64,000 nt of DNA from Nectonema munidae (Eukaryota; Nematomorpha; Nectonematoida; Nectonematidae), in contig JAUIRK010000509.1 of the NCBI GenBank assembly GCA_030549495.1, positions 1,238,501 through 1,302,500 of the forward strand, given 5' to 3'. Below are positions 1 to 13,400 of the stretch, in pieces (position 1 is the first letter of the stretch; each line of letters begins with the position of its first letter). Under the pieces are notes generated by a model, which was not told where the DNA came from, searched no databases, and worked only from the letters and a program-made list of their open reading frames with translations. Position numbers and translations under genes: made by a program.

Positions 1-1748
1 ATTTACTTGGGTTCGAAAATTACCTAAAATATCATTACCTGTAAATCATTCGTCTCAGCTTTTAGAGTTTTTAATAATTTTTATGTTTTTTTAAATAATA
101 CACATAAAGACACATATTTAGCATAAATTTGTCTCAAAGTTGAGATAAATTATAAAAATGAGAACTAACAAAGTTTATGATTTTAAAAAGCATAATACTT
201 CAAAGTTTTTCTTGGATAATCGAGAACGAATCTTCGATGAATGCAGCCTGTCGAAGAAAAGGCTCTTTCGCACTCTTGCTTGTTCCTCTTTTAGTTAATA
301 AACTTTGATAAAGTTTTTCCAATCTATCTGATCAGCTTATTTTTGACAATTTTTGCAAGTTTCTTTGAATTTAGTGAAGCTAACCCTTTACGTTTCAGCA
401 TAAATTATTTGGAATAAACTCACTTGTTGCAATCTAATGTAAACTAAAACCATCTTTACATTCCATTTTCATAACGGCTTCAGGCATAGATTTTTTTTTA
501 AAAAAATTACCTAAAGTTTCTTCTTTTCTTATTTAATTTCACATCATTATTTTCTAAACTTTTTGAAGAATGTATTTTATTTATATGAGATTTTAACCCA
601 TACATGGATCCTTCAACAAACTTCAAAACTTCAGAACAAATTTTACATTCAGCTTCATTGGATCTGATCGTTTTTTAGACATACGGAAGTATATAGTTTA
701 ATTTAAAAAATTTGATATATTGAGTAGTTTTTTAATAAATTGTTTTAGTAGTATAATGTATTTAAAAATTACAAATAATTCTGGTTAAACTGTATTAATA
801 ATTAAGTTTAATTATTATTAGTCCTTAAATTTTTTCTAATAAATTTGTATTCATACAATTATATACTAAACTCTAACAAAAAAATGTATACTCCTACTAT
901 TTAAAAACTTTAAAAATATTTGAAATGATAAATAAGGAGTCCTTATTTAGGCCCTTTTAGCACAATATGAAGTAATATTGAATTTGACATCTCTAATGCG
1001 GAGTTGATGCTAGACTTGACACTAGACACTCAATTCCATCTACATGGAAATTTCTATTTGATAATGAGGAGGTGGCAATTAAGCGTTTTATTGATGCCTG
1101 AGATCTCACCCTTTTGATATAATTTTGACACAGCATTTTAATTTGATATTTAGATACAATAGTTTCACTCGGCTTTAAAACATCCCATATTTAAGACAAT
1201 GTTATTCCTAAAGTATGTGTTAGATCTTGGATAGCAACATATATTTATTCAATTATACTAATAGTATACCAATGTTATTTAAATAAACTCTACATTTATA
1301 TTATGTTAATACTTGATTAATTTGCAAATCAAAAGAGTTTTTCAAAGGGCATTCCTAGGCAATACCAATTGATGACTATGGCACACTCCAATTGACTGTA
1401 CGAGGTCTTGTGTTTTATTTATACTTTAGATATACTAGACTTGAGTTACACTAATAAATCCAAGCCTAAACCTCGGGCTTAATATGTAACTTTATCAAAA
1501 GGGGTGTTAGTTTCTTTTTGCGTTGTCGGTTCGATGGTCACATTAAAGTTTTAAACTTATAGCAACAGACCACACATCAGACACCAATTTAAAGCATCAA
1601 CATATAGAAACATACATACTCCCGATCGAAGAACAGATAAAGATTCCTGTATTTAGACTTTGAGGATAGATTTTCAGATAGACTTCCATTAAAACATGAA
1701 TAAAGGATGTATATATAGAAATTAATATTTTTATTTTCTTTTCGTCAG
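1..1748. other. AT-rich DNA left of the first recognised DMXL exon
   Basis: Apart from the BED-finger hAT remnant at about 200-700 I see no exon or RNA gene. It should be DMXL intron, since the coding sequence enters mid-protein at 1749. Confidence 0.5.
200..700 (-). mobile_element. hAT transposon remnant with BED-type zinc finger
   Basis: On the minus strand about 690-590 reads AECKICSEVLKF, then GLKSHINKIHSS, a Cys-x2-Cys / His-x4-His BED finger as found at the N-terminus of ZBED/hAT transposases. Further down, near 440-300, are hints of the usual ATSEFI and LNSKKLAKIVKN stretches, interrupted. No terminal repeats were found. Decayed. Confidence 0.55.
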
Positions 1749-4700
1749 ACTTATTTCCTTCAAGTGTTCCAATTTCTAATGGTACATTCAGTCAAGGAAA
1801 TCCTCAACACATCTACCACTGGTTCAATAACAAAAGTTATACCTTTACCTTAAGTATGGAAAAGCTATTGAAGCAAGTCACTTCAAACATCGTCCATAGT
1901 TCACTCTCATCCCAGCAATTGAGTGAGAGTTGTAATTTTCTTACCTTTTAATATTTTTATTTTCCTTCGCCATCGCGTCCAAGTAAAGAATGGTCTGATA
2001 TAAGCGAATATTTTGATATTGGGAATAGTCTTAACGAACTGCTCCATCAAACAATAGTCCATCATCCCATAAAGATGCTTATTTTTTCATTTCATGACAC
2101 TGATGAATTGCTAAATTAGCCAGAAGCATAACCTACACTGACCATGGGAAACTCTGTGAAATAATTTTAGTATAAATAAACTCATTCACTGTTTAAGCCG
2201 AAGGAAATGAAAAAGAAATAAGAGATGGCTTGCGACAAAGATTGTCTCTACAAGATATGAAATCTGTGTCTAATGATTTGAATATTAACAACATAGAATA
2301 CAATGAACACAATGCTTCCAAGGTAAACCATAACTTCCCTTTTAAACTTCTCATTTTGAAATAGTATTTAAAATTAGATCACAAATTTTCTTAATTTTAA
2401 ATGTCATTGTTGTTGTTATTAGCCCCTAGGTTACACTATCTCGTTATTAGTCCAATCTATCAGTTATAGAATTTTTGTTACACTCACGAAGCAGTAGCAA
2501 TGAGTAAGTGTATTTTCAACCAACGTTAGGTACTGCAGACGTTATGTGTCGGCTTCTACATATGGCTTTATTATATAAATATATAAGTTTTGAATCCGAG
2601 CCTCTGTCAGATAGTTTCCCCACTTAACAATAAGTTTACTACCTCACATGGCTTGGACCATAAATGAATGGATTTACGTGTTGTATGGAAGTGTGAGCAG
2701 TTGAAGAGGTGGTGTGCGTTGTGTATGTGTAGATTGCAAAGTGGACAGCGCGGATTCGTATATGTTTTTGGATCAATTTTATAAAGATACTCACTTAGTA
2801 ATGGTGATTTTTTAGCTCGTTTTACAAGTGTTTGCGCGGATGTATCAATTTTTGGTGGACATATTCGGTTTAAGTTTCGGTTCGGACATATTCGGTTTGT
2901 TACTGTTTTTATGTGAATTGTTTTATTGACCTTTGTTTGATATTGACAAGTGTTATAAAAATGAGGTTATTATCATCAAATATCGTATTTTTCATGCGTG
3001 TTTGTGGTTTTATAGAGTGGGAAAGTGTTGTTGGTTAACAGCTTTTGCTCTCAAGTTAGATGCGTGAACATCAGGGGAAGGTAAGGTGATGATCAGTTGA
3101 GACTTTCAGAAGCAGGTTTGTCATTGAGATGTCGATTTGAGAGTTGGGAGGGAGGTTAAATTTTGTGTATTTTATTTTCAAGAATAGGTGCTCACAACAG
3201 TAGGTTCTACCAAACATGACAATAATGCGTTGAACATGCGGAGTATATGTGGGAAATTTGTTAAGAGGGAGAACAAAGCCGTGGAAAAAGGACAGCCGAG
3301 AAGCGTGGAACTTTGTTTTGAGCTCATCGATACATTGCACCTCTACCAACTCCATCAGCAGGAAAAAAGGCCGCTCGTCGACAGGAAAATCAAATGGGGT
3401 GTTGAAAAGTTTGAAGTCAACAGCCAACGATTTTTACTTCTGCGAAACGAGAGGCAAATTCTTCTTGCAGGGAGGTGACTACGGCAGTGTAACTTTCCAG
3501 GTCTACCCCTTCAAAGGCACAAGTAGCCAGGCGACGCTTTCACAAACCAAGCTTGATTTCAAGGATGGTGATGTGTGCAGGCATATCTGTCACAAGAGGG
3601 TCTTTGCCTTGCAACCTTACGTTAAGGTCGTTCAGGTGCGTAAAAATGTCTGCAAAAAAGGCCAAGCGAGCGAGCCAACGCGGTTCAGAAAAGAAGCCTA
3701 GGTCAGTTTTTCTAACAAAAGAAAGTGGCAATTTCCTGCTGCAAGTCACATACACGAGACAGCATCGCTCTACGATTCAGCTACCTGATCTACCTTGTAA
3801 TGCACTGTCGCTTCGTCCAACAGTACCTTGAATTGACGGTGGTTGAGTTTGCGAGAAAGGATGGAGTTCACGCCCTTCACTATGACAGACATGACATCAA
3901 TGACGTTGGTAGACTTGGCACACAGAGACTCTTAGTGGATAATGCAGGGCACCTTGTGGATAAGCTAAGTGTGTCTGAAGTCCTCACAGTGTCGCACTAG
4001 CATGGAAACGGCGCCCTCCTCTCCACTGTAATATACACAAAACGAGAGAGGTCCAAGGAATCCTGCTTTACATACTGAAGCACGGCGTTAAAGATGTCTT
4101 GGCCAGTAATGATGTCACGCAGGGGGACAATCTGGAGGAATTCCTCACTAATCTGGAGGTCAGAAGTAACCCCATGGATAAAAACAATGTCACGACAAAA
4201 TTCCCCATCTCAGGTGTTTAGAATGGCTAGAAAAAATAGCAGTACTTTCAATATGTTCAGATTACTGCTCATATCGCTAGTGAACCACCGTCCTAGAAAT
4301 AAATATAAGGATGCCGAATCTCGGATCAATTCAATTGTACTATAAACATACTAAGTAAAGACGAATTTAGATTATCTTTGAAGTATTGCATTTAACTTAG
4401 GTTTTTAAAGACACGTTTAGTCTTTTAATAAATATTTTAGCATTTTAAAATTTACTCAAATATATTAATAGATTTTTTTACTCAATTAAAGTTGTCCATA
4501 GGGGATTTTGTGCTCAGAGGGATTTTATCCTAGTACCGATAAAAACTGCCGATTAAGCCGTGTCATTTGTGTCGACTCTCGTAAGAAGCGAAGGAAAAGA
4601 TGGCAGTGCGTCTGTCGTGCACGTTGTCTGATATCTCTTTGATACGATGACAAACAGTGCAGTACGAAAGACTTATGCCCTTCAAAGCTGAGTGGTGTTC

Positions 4701-7421
4701 TTGCCAGATGGAGTCATCTACAGCAACAAGACACTCTGATGAAATCTCTATCCGCAAAAAGGTTTTATCCTGCGACTTTTTAATTAGAATTGCGAAAGGT
4801 AAAATAAAAATAAAAATATAAATGGTTTATATTTTTCATATTGTTTTTTCTTTTTGTATTTCAACAAGTAAATTGCGAGTCTAAACTATAAAGCGAATTT
4901 GCTGCCTTCTTTTATATCACAACTAAGTTTTACTATGTTTATATTAGAGATTGATCGGATATCCGCATCCATAGATGCCGATTATCCGCAAAATTTTCAC
5001 ATCTTTTTATCTTCATCCGCGCATCATTTAAGTTTCAACATCCGCATTAAAATCCGCAATTTTCAAACATTCTCCTTTTTTCTATATACCGATATTTTTT
5101 TCGAAATTTTTCAATTTTTACTTTGTCCAAAATTTTTATGATAAGTACACGTCTTTATGATAACCCATTTCACATCTTCTCACATTCTTCTCACATTCAC
5201 ATCTCTCTCAATTTTTAAGAATTATAAAACTTGCATTTGCTTAGAATAGCAATTATGACATCCGCATCCTCTAAAAAATTAATTCTGCAAAAAATTTCGT
5301 CCCCCCCCCCCCCATACATCTCTACTTTATATACGAGAATAGAGAATTTGGGGTGAAAATAATTATTTGATATTTATTTCTTCACTGTAGAATTGTTTTG
5401 AAGATATTTTTAGAGCAAGCAGTCTTTAATAATTCCATACATAAAAGTAATGATGCATTCTAACATTCGTAATGCCCGTTATGTTTTTCCAGTTTTCAAG
5501 CAACTCTTCACTGGCGAGTGCAGACAGTGAATCGATGCTCTCTTCTTTCATGCAGAGCGAGAATGTTGACATACTTTACCGAAAAATAGAATACTTGATA
5601 CGCGAGTGGCAACAAGGCTTCGACATCGTTTTCTGCATTTGTCCTAAGCAAGGGAACCTATATATTTGGTTAGTTATATTTTTGCATATAAATCATAGAT
5701 ATTCTTCATGTAAATCTGATGCTGAAGTTGTCCCATAAATTAAAGGAAAATTAAAATAAAATTCAAAATGTAATATAATTTATTGGGCACAGGATTTTCC
5801 CAGTAATAAAATTTTTCAAGTTCCTAAAATTTTCCCAGTACAAGGAAAGTGACATTTTTTGTTTTTTTTTCCTAATTTTTTTATATCGCAATTTGAGTAA
5901 GGTGTATACAGTACATAGGAATAAATTTAAAAAAAAATACAAAATTGAGTTATTTAACTCGAGTTTTTTTTCTCATGATTTTAAATTTAAAGCTTGGTAG
6001 AGATTGATAAGTGTTCAATTTCACTAAATTTCAAGTAATAAATATCCTACGACTAATTCAATATATATAAGTTGTATCTAATATTATACTTTAAATGAAA
6101 TAGCTGCTTTAGTAAACTTCATTCTAACTATAGTTTTTATTTAAATGAAACCAAAAATACTTAAAATATAAAAAATTTTACATATGAAGACTTTATTAAC
6201 TTAACTTATAAATCATATAAGATATATGAGACTTTTTTTAATCAATTTTTTAAAATTTATATTTTTTATAAAAATTTATTTGTGTTTTAGATCGAGTATT
6301 GTTTTGAATCCAAGATTTCATTATTTTTAATCGTTGCGTGCTTCTACCTATGCTATATCTACTTAGTGTTAGAGAATTCGACATTTGTGTTTTTAGTGAT
6401 TTTGTTATCAATGGGGTAAGTTTTTTGGAAAAATTTTGTTTCACAAATTGAAACTTTTTCATATTGCCCGCTCTTCAAATCAAAAGCAATATGTTTACGT
6501 GCAATGATTTCAAAATTAAGTACAAAGAAGTAAAGTTCTTGTTTGTTTTAACCAATTGCATGAGCTAAGAAAATAAAAAATTTTAAATTTCTAAAATTAT
6601 AATTTCCAAAATCACATTATATTCATTGATAACAAAATCGCTGAAAACACTAATGTCAAACTCTCTAACACTAAAATAAATTACCAGACAATATAAATCT
6701 ATTTTTACCTTTACCTTATCGAAAAACAAATTTTTTAATTTTTTGAAAATGTTTTTATGATGGCGAGCCTATAATATTGCAATCTTGTTTTTTGTTGGAC
6801 TTTGAAATATCAAGTTCAAATTGGACACTTATATCCAAAAATGCACCTCAGAAGACTATGCCAATTTTTCATTTATTTATTTTTCCTAGTTATATAAACA
6901 TATTTATTCAATTTTTAAAACTATAAGCATAAAAATCCTTTCAGCCCGATAGTATAATTATATACTTTTCTTTGATGCCTTAAACTGCATGATAAAAGAA
7001 TTTGGCTTGTGTCAAAAAGGTTCTGCATAAGGATAACTGAAAAGATCATGGTTTGTCTCAAAGGGAAAGCTTTTGATTAAGACGTCCTTTTACATATAGG
7101 AAGATTAAGAGCTTGGATGAGTGCATGCCTGGAATAAATCAACAAGCAGAAGTTTCCTTCATGTCATCTAATAATAATGCGTTTTCCATCGGTATGAAAG
7201 ACAGCGCATCTTCTTCAATTTGAAATCACATATTTTTCTTAGGCGATGCTTCAAGTTTGTCAAATACTCTTTTCCTATTCCTTGATCACGGGCAGTCCTA
7301 TTTCCAGTATATCTTTTCAAACTCTTTTCAAAGTAGTCCAAATTCTCCAATTCTTTCTGGCTTAACTCCTTCTCTACACATGGTGACTAAACACACCAAT
7401 GGCACAATTAATCTGTGGAAG
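1749..7421 (+). CDS. DMXL: DMXL N-terminal exons in window (end of first WD block, linker)
   Basis: Four exons. Exon 1749-1931 carries HIYHWFNNKSYTFT followed by a helix, matching the HWLNNKEFHF segment of human DMXL. Exon 2198-2322 is a charged linker with no clear motif, supported only by open frame, acceptor and donor, and phase 1/phase 0 compatibility. Exon 5493-5668 reads a helix plus EWQQGFDIVFCICPKQGN, matching the family's DWNKAPDMLFSIHPMDG strand. Exon 7243-7421 reads GDASSLSN then MVTKHTNGTINLWK, matching GDANSLCK and ISKHADGSLNQW. The 3' boundary of the third exon is uncertain: GT sites at 5669 and 5711 both work as donors, and only 5711 gives phase 1 to fit 7243 directly. A further small exon may lie between 5711 and 7242. 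Exons upstream of 1749 were not recognised; the first codons must be to the left. Confidence 0.8.
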
Positions 7422-10400
7422 GTATGTTTTTTTCATAAGAGATTCTCGCTAAGCTCTTCTATCCACCTTAATATCCTCGACATCTACAATAATTCTCTTT
7501 CTTATTTCTAATGGTAGTATGATACTGAAGTATATTCTTACTTATATCAGTGTTTCTCAAAATGCCAGTTGTTTGAAAATATGGTTCACTTTCAGACCCT
7601 CCTTTTTTTTTCTTTAGAGAGATTTAATTTTAATCAATTTAAATTTTATTGTATTCCTCGCATTGTTGGAGATACCAACGACTAAATAGTACTTCTACGA
7701 ATATCCGATGATCTTTATAACACGACAATACAAAACTAACATATCAATGATTTGCAAACGCTAGCAATAATAATAATCGTTGGCAATTTTTTTCCAAAAT
7801 GGTTCTGAAGTTGCAATTAATTTCAATAAGAATAGAGGGATCAAGAGCTCTAGAATTTCAGTACTCATCATTAGGATAATAGAAAATAACTTCAATTTGC
7901 TAAACTCCTTACAAAAACCCATATTCTAAGGTGTTTTTTAAATATTTTAAAAAGGCTTGCACCTACGTTGAACTCTAGGCGGAAATACTTAAAATTGGGT
8001 CTGTATGAAAATGTTTTCAAATATTCAGTAAGGACTAATTTAAATATACTTTATTCTATAATAAAAGCTTTCTCGTAAACTTTTTATAGGTATGGACTAA
8101 TTTAATCTAATTATACGATATATATAAATAAATTTGTTTTAAATTTATTAACTTCAATTAAGCTTGACTTTGAAAATGTTTTTTTCCTTAAATTTCTTAA
8201 AATGTTCCCCTTTTTCTCACAAAATAAAAGGCACTTTCTATTTTATTTATTTTTGAGCCAGTCGCCAAAACATAACGAACTTTTTTTAAAGTTAAATAAT
8301 GTTTTTAATTTCTGATAAGAAGTTTTATAGAAAATGGAAAGGTATGAAAAATGAGGACTTGTCGAATTAAAATTTTTTTCATGCAGAAATGACAAATGCC
8401 AATCAAAAGTTAAACTATTCAATGTAACAAACATGAACTGCTTCAAATATCAGTAAAATGTTATTATTTTGATTTAAAAGTTTTTGAAATCGGGTTTTTT
8501 TTATCAAAGCAGAGATAATCAAGAAATATTTTATATTAATATTTGAAAATGCGCTGTTATGTAATCTGATATCTATTTTCATTCTAATTTTTTAAAGTCA
8601 TTTTTTCATAGTGCTATAAAACTGATCAGAAATTTAAATATTTTTAGTTTCGAAAATTATACCAGTCTTTATGTTTTACCCTTGACGCAAAATCATTTAG
8701 ATAGAAGATGCATCGGCCTTGAAGAATATTTTTTGGAAATTTTTTCATAAACACACTACTTCACCTATTTCTGCTTACAATTCTGTTTAGGCTAAGGTTT
8801 GTACAAAATATAAAACATTATTACACACTCACCAGATAAACGCCAATCAACCAAACATGAAGAAGATAAATAAAACCTTGTACGGCTATATGTTTATAGA
8901 ATGATACTCATGTTCCAGAAATAGAAATTTGCCACAAAAAAACTCCCAGATAATCTTCCCAAATAAACGATTATTTAAGAGTTCTGGAATTATTATGATA
9001 AATGTTCCAGCCATATTTTGAAAACATCTTTAGAATAATCAACATATGAGATAAAAAGCTCTAAAAAAAATGAAAAACCTGTTGTTTAGATAGGTGCCTA
9101 GGATATCACGAATAAAATTTGAAAACGCTGGGCAACTATGAGCTGTACACTCCAATGATTTAAATACTATTACAACTGCCAAAGCACGGGCCAGTTGCAA
9201 GCCGATTTGAGCGATGTTATCAAATTGGGCCCGAACCTGTTGGCCTTTTTCTGTATAATATGAAGTACAAAATACTACTTAAAACGTAAAATGAAAAGTG
9301 AGATAATCTTTCTCATAATATTAATTTATTATGCATGATGAATTTACTTAATTATCGTTATGACACTTTTCTTAGCAAAGGCTAAGAAGAAACCTTAGGT
9401 TTTCAATGCGATGTGGGAAAATATGGCATATTTTTTCTTACTTTTTAAAATCATTTAAGTTTTCTACAGCTTCAAATTTCAAAAAAGAATTTTGAAAGAT
9501 TTGCCAATAAAAAAGCTAGAAGAGTCTTTTTCTAAAAGAGTGTATGTAATTGCCTAATCTGCCTCTCTTAATGTTAAAAGTAAAACAATATTGCCTTTAA
9601 ATTTTTTTATTCCACGCATTAAATGTCTATTTTTTTTGGGTTGTATGTGTTTTTCGGAGCCCGCTATCAGATTTCAAATTGGGTTTCGCAATTCCTATCA
9701 CCAGCCCTGCATGAGATCCTCATTTTCTTTCAAGACTTGTATTCGACTCTCACCCACGCACCAAAGAATTGAAACACTTGTTTCCAAAGATGCATTTTTC
9801 TTTCTTTTACTAGTTATATAAGTTCTTCTTGAACTAATCACACAATCATCTGTGAGTGCTTAGTTTTTGTTATTGTATTTTTATAAAGTAGTTTTTCTTC
9901 AAATCTCTGGTTAGTTTTTTATTAATAAGATTGTGGCCGTCATTTCTTGTGCTACTTTGGAAGTGAGTTCACGCATTCTCTTTCTTATTTCTTTAGATTA
10001 ATTATGGCTACGAAGATGTTTCCCTTTTTTCGTCAATTCACAATGTTTTTCATATTTATCGAATATGTGGGCATCGCATGCAAATACAGAATGTCATTCC
10101 ACACCCAAGGTTGAATTTTCTACTCTCTGTCGCTTCTTCTGGCCAAGAAAGGTGAGATTGTTTTCAAGCATTCTTGTACATTTATTAAGTAGGTCTTTTT
10201 GGTATAATTTAAGACTCTCACATCTTTCTTTTAAAATAAATTAAGTAATCTAGCTTGACAAAATGATTTCAATGGATACTGGATGTTATCTCTACAATTC
10301 AATTTTGAATATTCTTGGCTAATTTTTATAATTTCCAGAATCTATTGTATTCCCTACTCTTCTTTATCTGTAAATTAATTTTTTATAATGTTATGTAAAC

Positions 10401-13400
10401 GGTGCAAAATCAACGTTATAATGAGAATGTTAGCGTAATATAAGCACATTTTTTAAATATATAATTAATAATCCAGCTTTTCATAGTTAATGACAAAAAT
10501 AAGTGAGATATAGAAGTTCAACACTATAGTCGAAGAAAGAATTTCAAGAATCATCCTACTACATCACTATTCCATTTTTGGCGAAAAGATTCTAGAGAGC
10601 TGTTGATGATAATAATTAAGATTTTAGTTTTTGTCAATTCTTCCTAAAATACGTATTAGGAATTAGGATGATAATTTGATAAAAATTCCAGAATTTCAAG
10701 TCTCGTGGGAGAAAAGATTTGATTGAAATCAAAAAGCTCTTTCATCGTAGATAGCTAAGGAAGTAAGCACTTTTCCTGGTTATCGGTGAAGAGAGACATA
10801 TCATGAGTACAGCCAGAATCATATTTCTAGTTTTGCGGATAAGAAAAGTATTTGGGTTAGAAATGGAATTTATGGTCCATGGTCTTGACATGAAACAGAA
10901 AGAAAGAACCTCTTAGGAAATTGAGTCTTTTTTATCTATGGCACTTGGAAACATACACATTTGTCAATGAAATGAGGATGCGTGACTTGGCACTGAAAGG
11001 AAGATTGAACAATGATTAGAAAGAAACAAAAGCTTTTATGCTTTGACATGTTTCTAGAATACCTAAAGATAAGATGAACAACGATTCCTTGCATCCAAAA
11101 TTTACTGGAAGAGAGATCGAAGAAAACAGTATAGAAAAGTAGGTCATGTGAGTGAGTAATTTGAGGTTAGACGTTTGAAATGATCATCTTGTGAATCTCT
11201 TTACCTCAGCTTGTCGGGATTAATGAATGCCGCAACTCCAAAGCGATAATTAGGAAAGCAACATTAAGAAAGTTATTGTTCATGTTTCAATTTGTATCTT
11301 GTTTACCATTTTTCTAGTGTAGGGCATTCTTTTTAAATGGAGATTTATTCATAAGAAGTTAGGCCCTTAGCAAAGATTTTTTCTCCGGATGCAGAATGTA
11401 AAGAGGTTCTTAAAAACAGTTGTTTAAATGATTAAATGCGCAAAGGTAATCCTAAGTTTAATTATTCTGTCTTCATATACAAAATGAAAATTATATGTAT
11501 TTAATAGTTTTCCATCTTGATCTTCGGAAGATAATATAATGATAGATCTTAATTTTATATATGAAAACATTTGTAAAAATACCACAAACGCTTCCATTTT
11601 TTTATTTAAATGATATCAAAAGATTATGTTACTTTTTCGCGATTATTATAGGATTGGTAGTTAAATCTTCCTAAGAATTAACTATTGCCGAATTTAATAG
11701 TACATATTTTTATGTCTGAGAAAACTTTTCACTTTAGTTTGTGTTTTTAGATTGATTTACTCTAAAGAAAAAGAATTTTTGCATTTTATATCCTCTGCCT
11801 CTATTTTTTTTAATTTTTTCTTCCTTTATATAAATTCATTTTTTTTACTTTAGTGAACTTATTTTATGGAAATTAGAAGTACTTGGTCCTCTTTCAAAGT
11901 CTGGAGGTTTGGTTGAGTTGGCTCGCTTAAATTGTCAACAGCAAGATTCTTTTTCCACCATTACCTGGTTCCCAAAAATTACTAAGTACGAATCAGGCAT
12001 TAAAAAAATTTTAATATTCTTTTCATGGTCAATTAAGATTTAATAAAATATTGCATACTTAATTTCCTGTATCAAGTTGTGAAGAATGCGGTTCGAGGCG
12101 AACTAATTAATCTAATTGCGATCCTTTTCATATATTACTTTCTTTCTTTAATTCTCCTCTCCTTGATCTCATCGCCAACCAACATTCTGTAGATGACCGC
12201 TTTTGGCCATTGAATCCTGATAAGCTTCACTTTGTAGATGCATCAAAGCTAACATTTGACGGCTAATTGGCTGAGGTTCAAGTTTAACACCAATCAAATC
12301 TAAAGATCTTGAAAAATTTTCAAAGTGCGATTTGACGAACAAGCTGAAACTTTTTTGTCTCGAAAAATGGAAACCGACCTTGTATAGAGTGTTCGGTTAG
12401 TGATCATGATTATGTACAAGAGGAAATATGATTTCAATTTATTATTAATACACTATTTTATATGCAATGCTTCCAAAACAAATATTCAATTCTTTATCTA
12501 AAACATTTTTACATGAGATAGATGATTTTTAGGATTTAAACACCTTGCTTGAAAGATCTTTTGTCTCGAACTCAGCTTCTGATCTTAACTTTATAGCTCA
12601 TTGCTTGCAATTTCTTAACCAATTCAATTATCTTTTTATTAAGTACAAGATTTGGAATGTGCACTATTTTTGCGGCGTTGTGCAACACTTCCTATCAAAT
12701 TACTCTTTTTTTTGTGCTACTCGATGCTGAAAAATTCCTCAATTTTTTCTTCTCTTCAGGCAATAGAAAATCTTCGGTATTTTGATTCTTTCAAAAAAAT
12801 ATTTTATGATTTCGCTAAAATTATTTTTCAGTCGATGGAAAATGTGTCTGGAATCAACGTTGTGAGTCGTCAGTCATCTGCTAATCCTGGTTGCATAATT
12901 AATTTGGGGTGCATTGAGACTAACGTATGCAAAGTGAGTGTTTTCTATCTAACTTCGCTCTATCTAAAAGTAAATTAGATAAAAATAAAAAAAAGTAGGA
13001 ATAATTATCCTAATTCCCGAGCAAAATGAATCTTTTATACTTTTTACCATTTTATTCGAACACTAATCCGTTTTTTGAAGATTTTGAGTATCGATTTTTC
13101 TCCTTTTTAAATAAAAATTTAAAAACAAACAAATGAAGATTTTCATAATACCAGTTATCAGAACAAATGTATCTTACAGTATTTATGATGTTTGCCTTTG
13201 TAAAAAAGTATGTTTTATATTTGTGTAGGAATTACAGAAATAACATGGGTATAAAAATATAACATTTTTAATTCATTAAGTATAAGTTTTTGTAATGAGC
13301 TTCTTAAAGTAAGCAAAATTATAAATATATGATCTCTGAAAGGTAAATTTAAAAGACCGTGCTCAAATTGTTTTTCTAAGAAACAAAAAATACTTTATGA

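Noticed and set aside
3188-3831. Overlapping plus-strand open frames
   Set aside because: They are antisense shadows of the minus-strand GTF2IRD2-like hAT transposase.
12100-12265. Short open stretch with LLDLIANQHSVDDRFW
   Set aside because: No family recognised, no splice-phase fit to DMXL, and too short to support as a gene or element.
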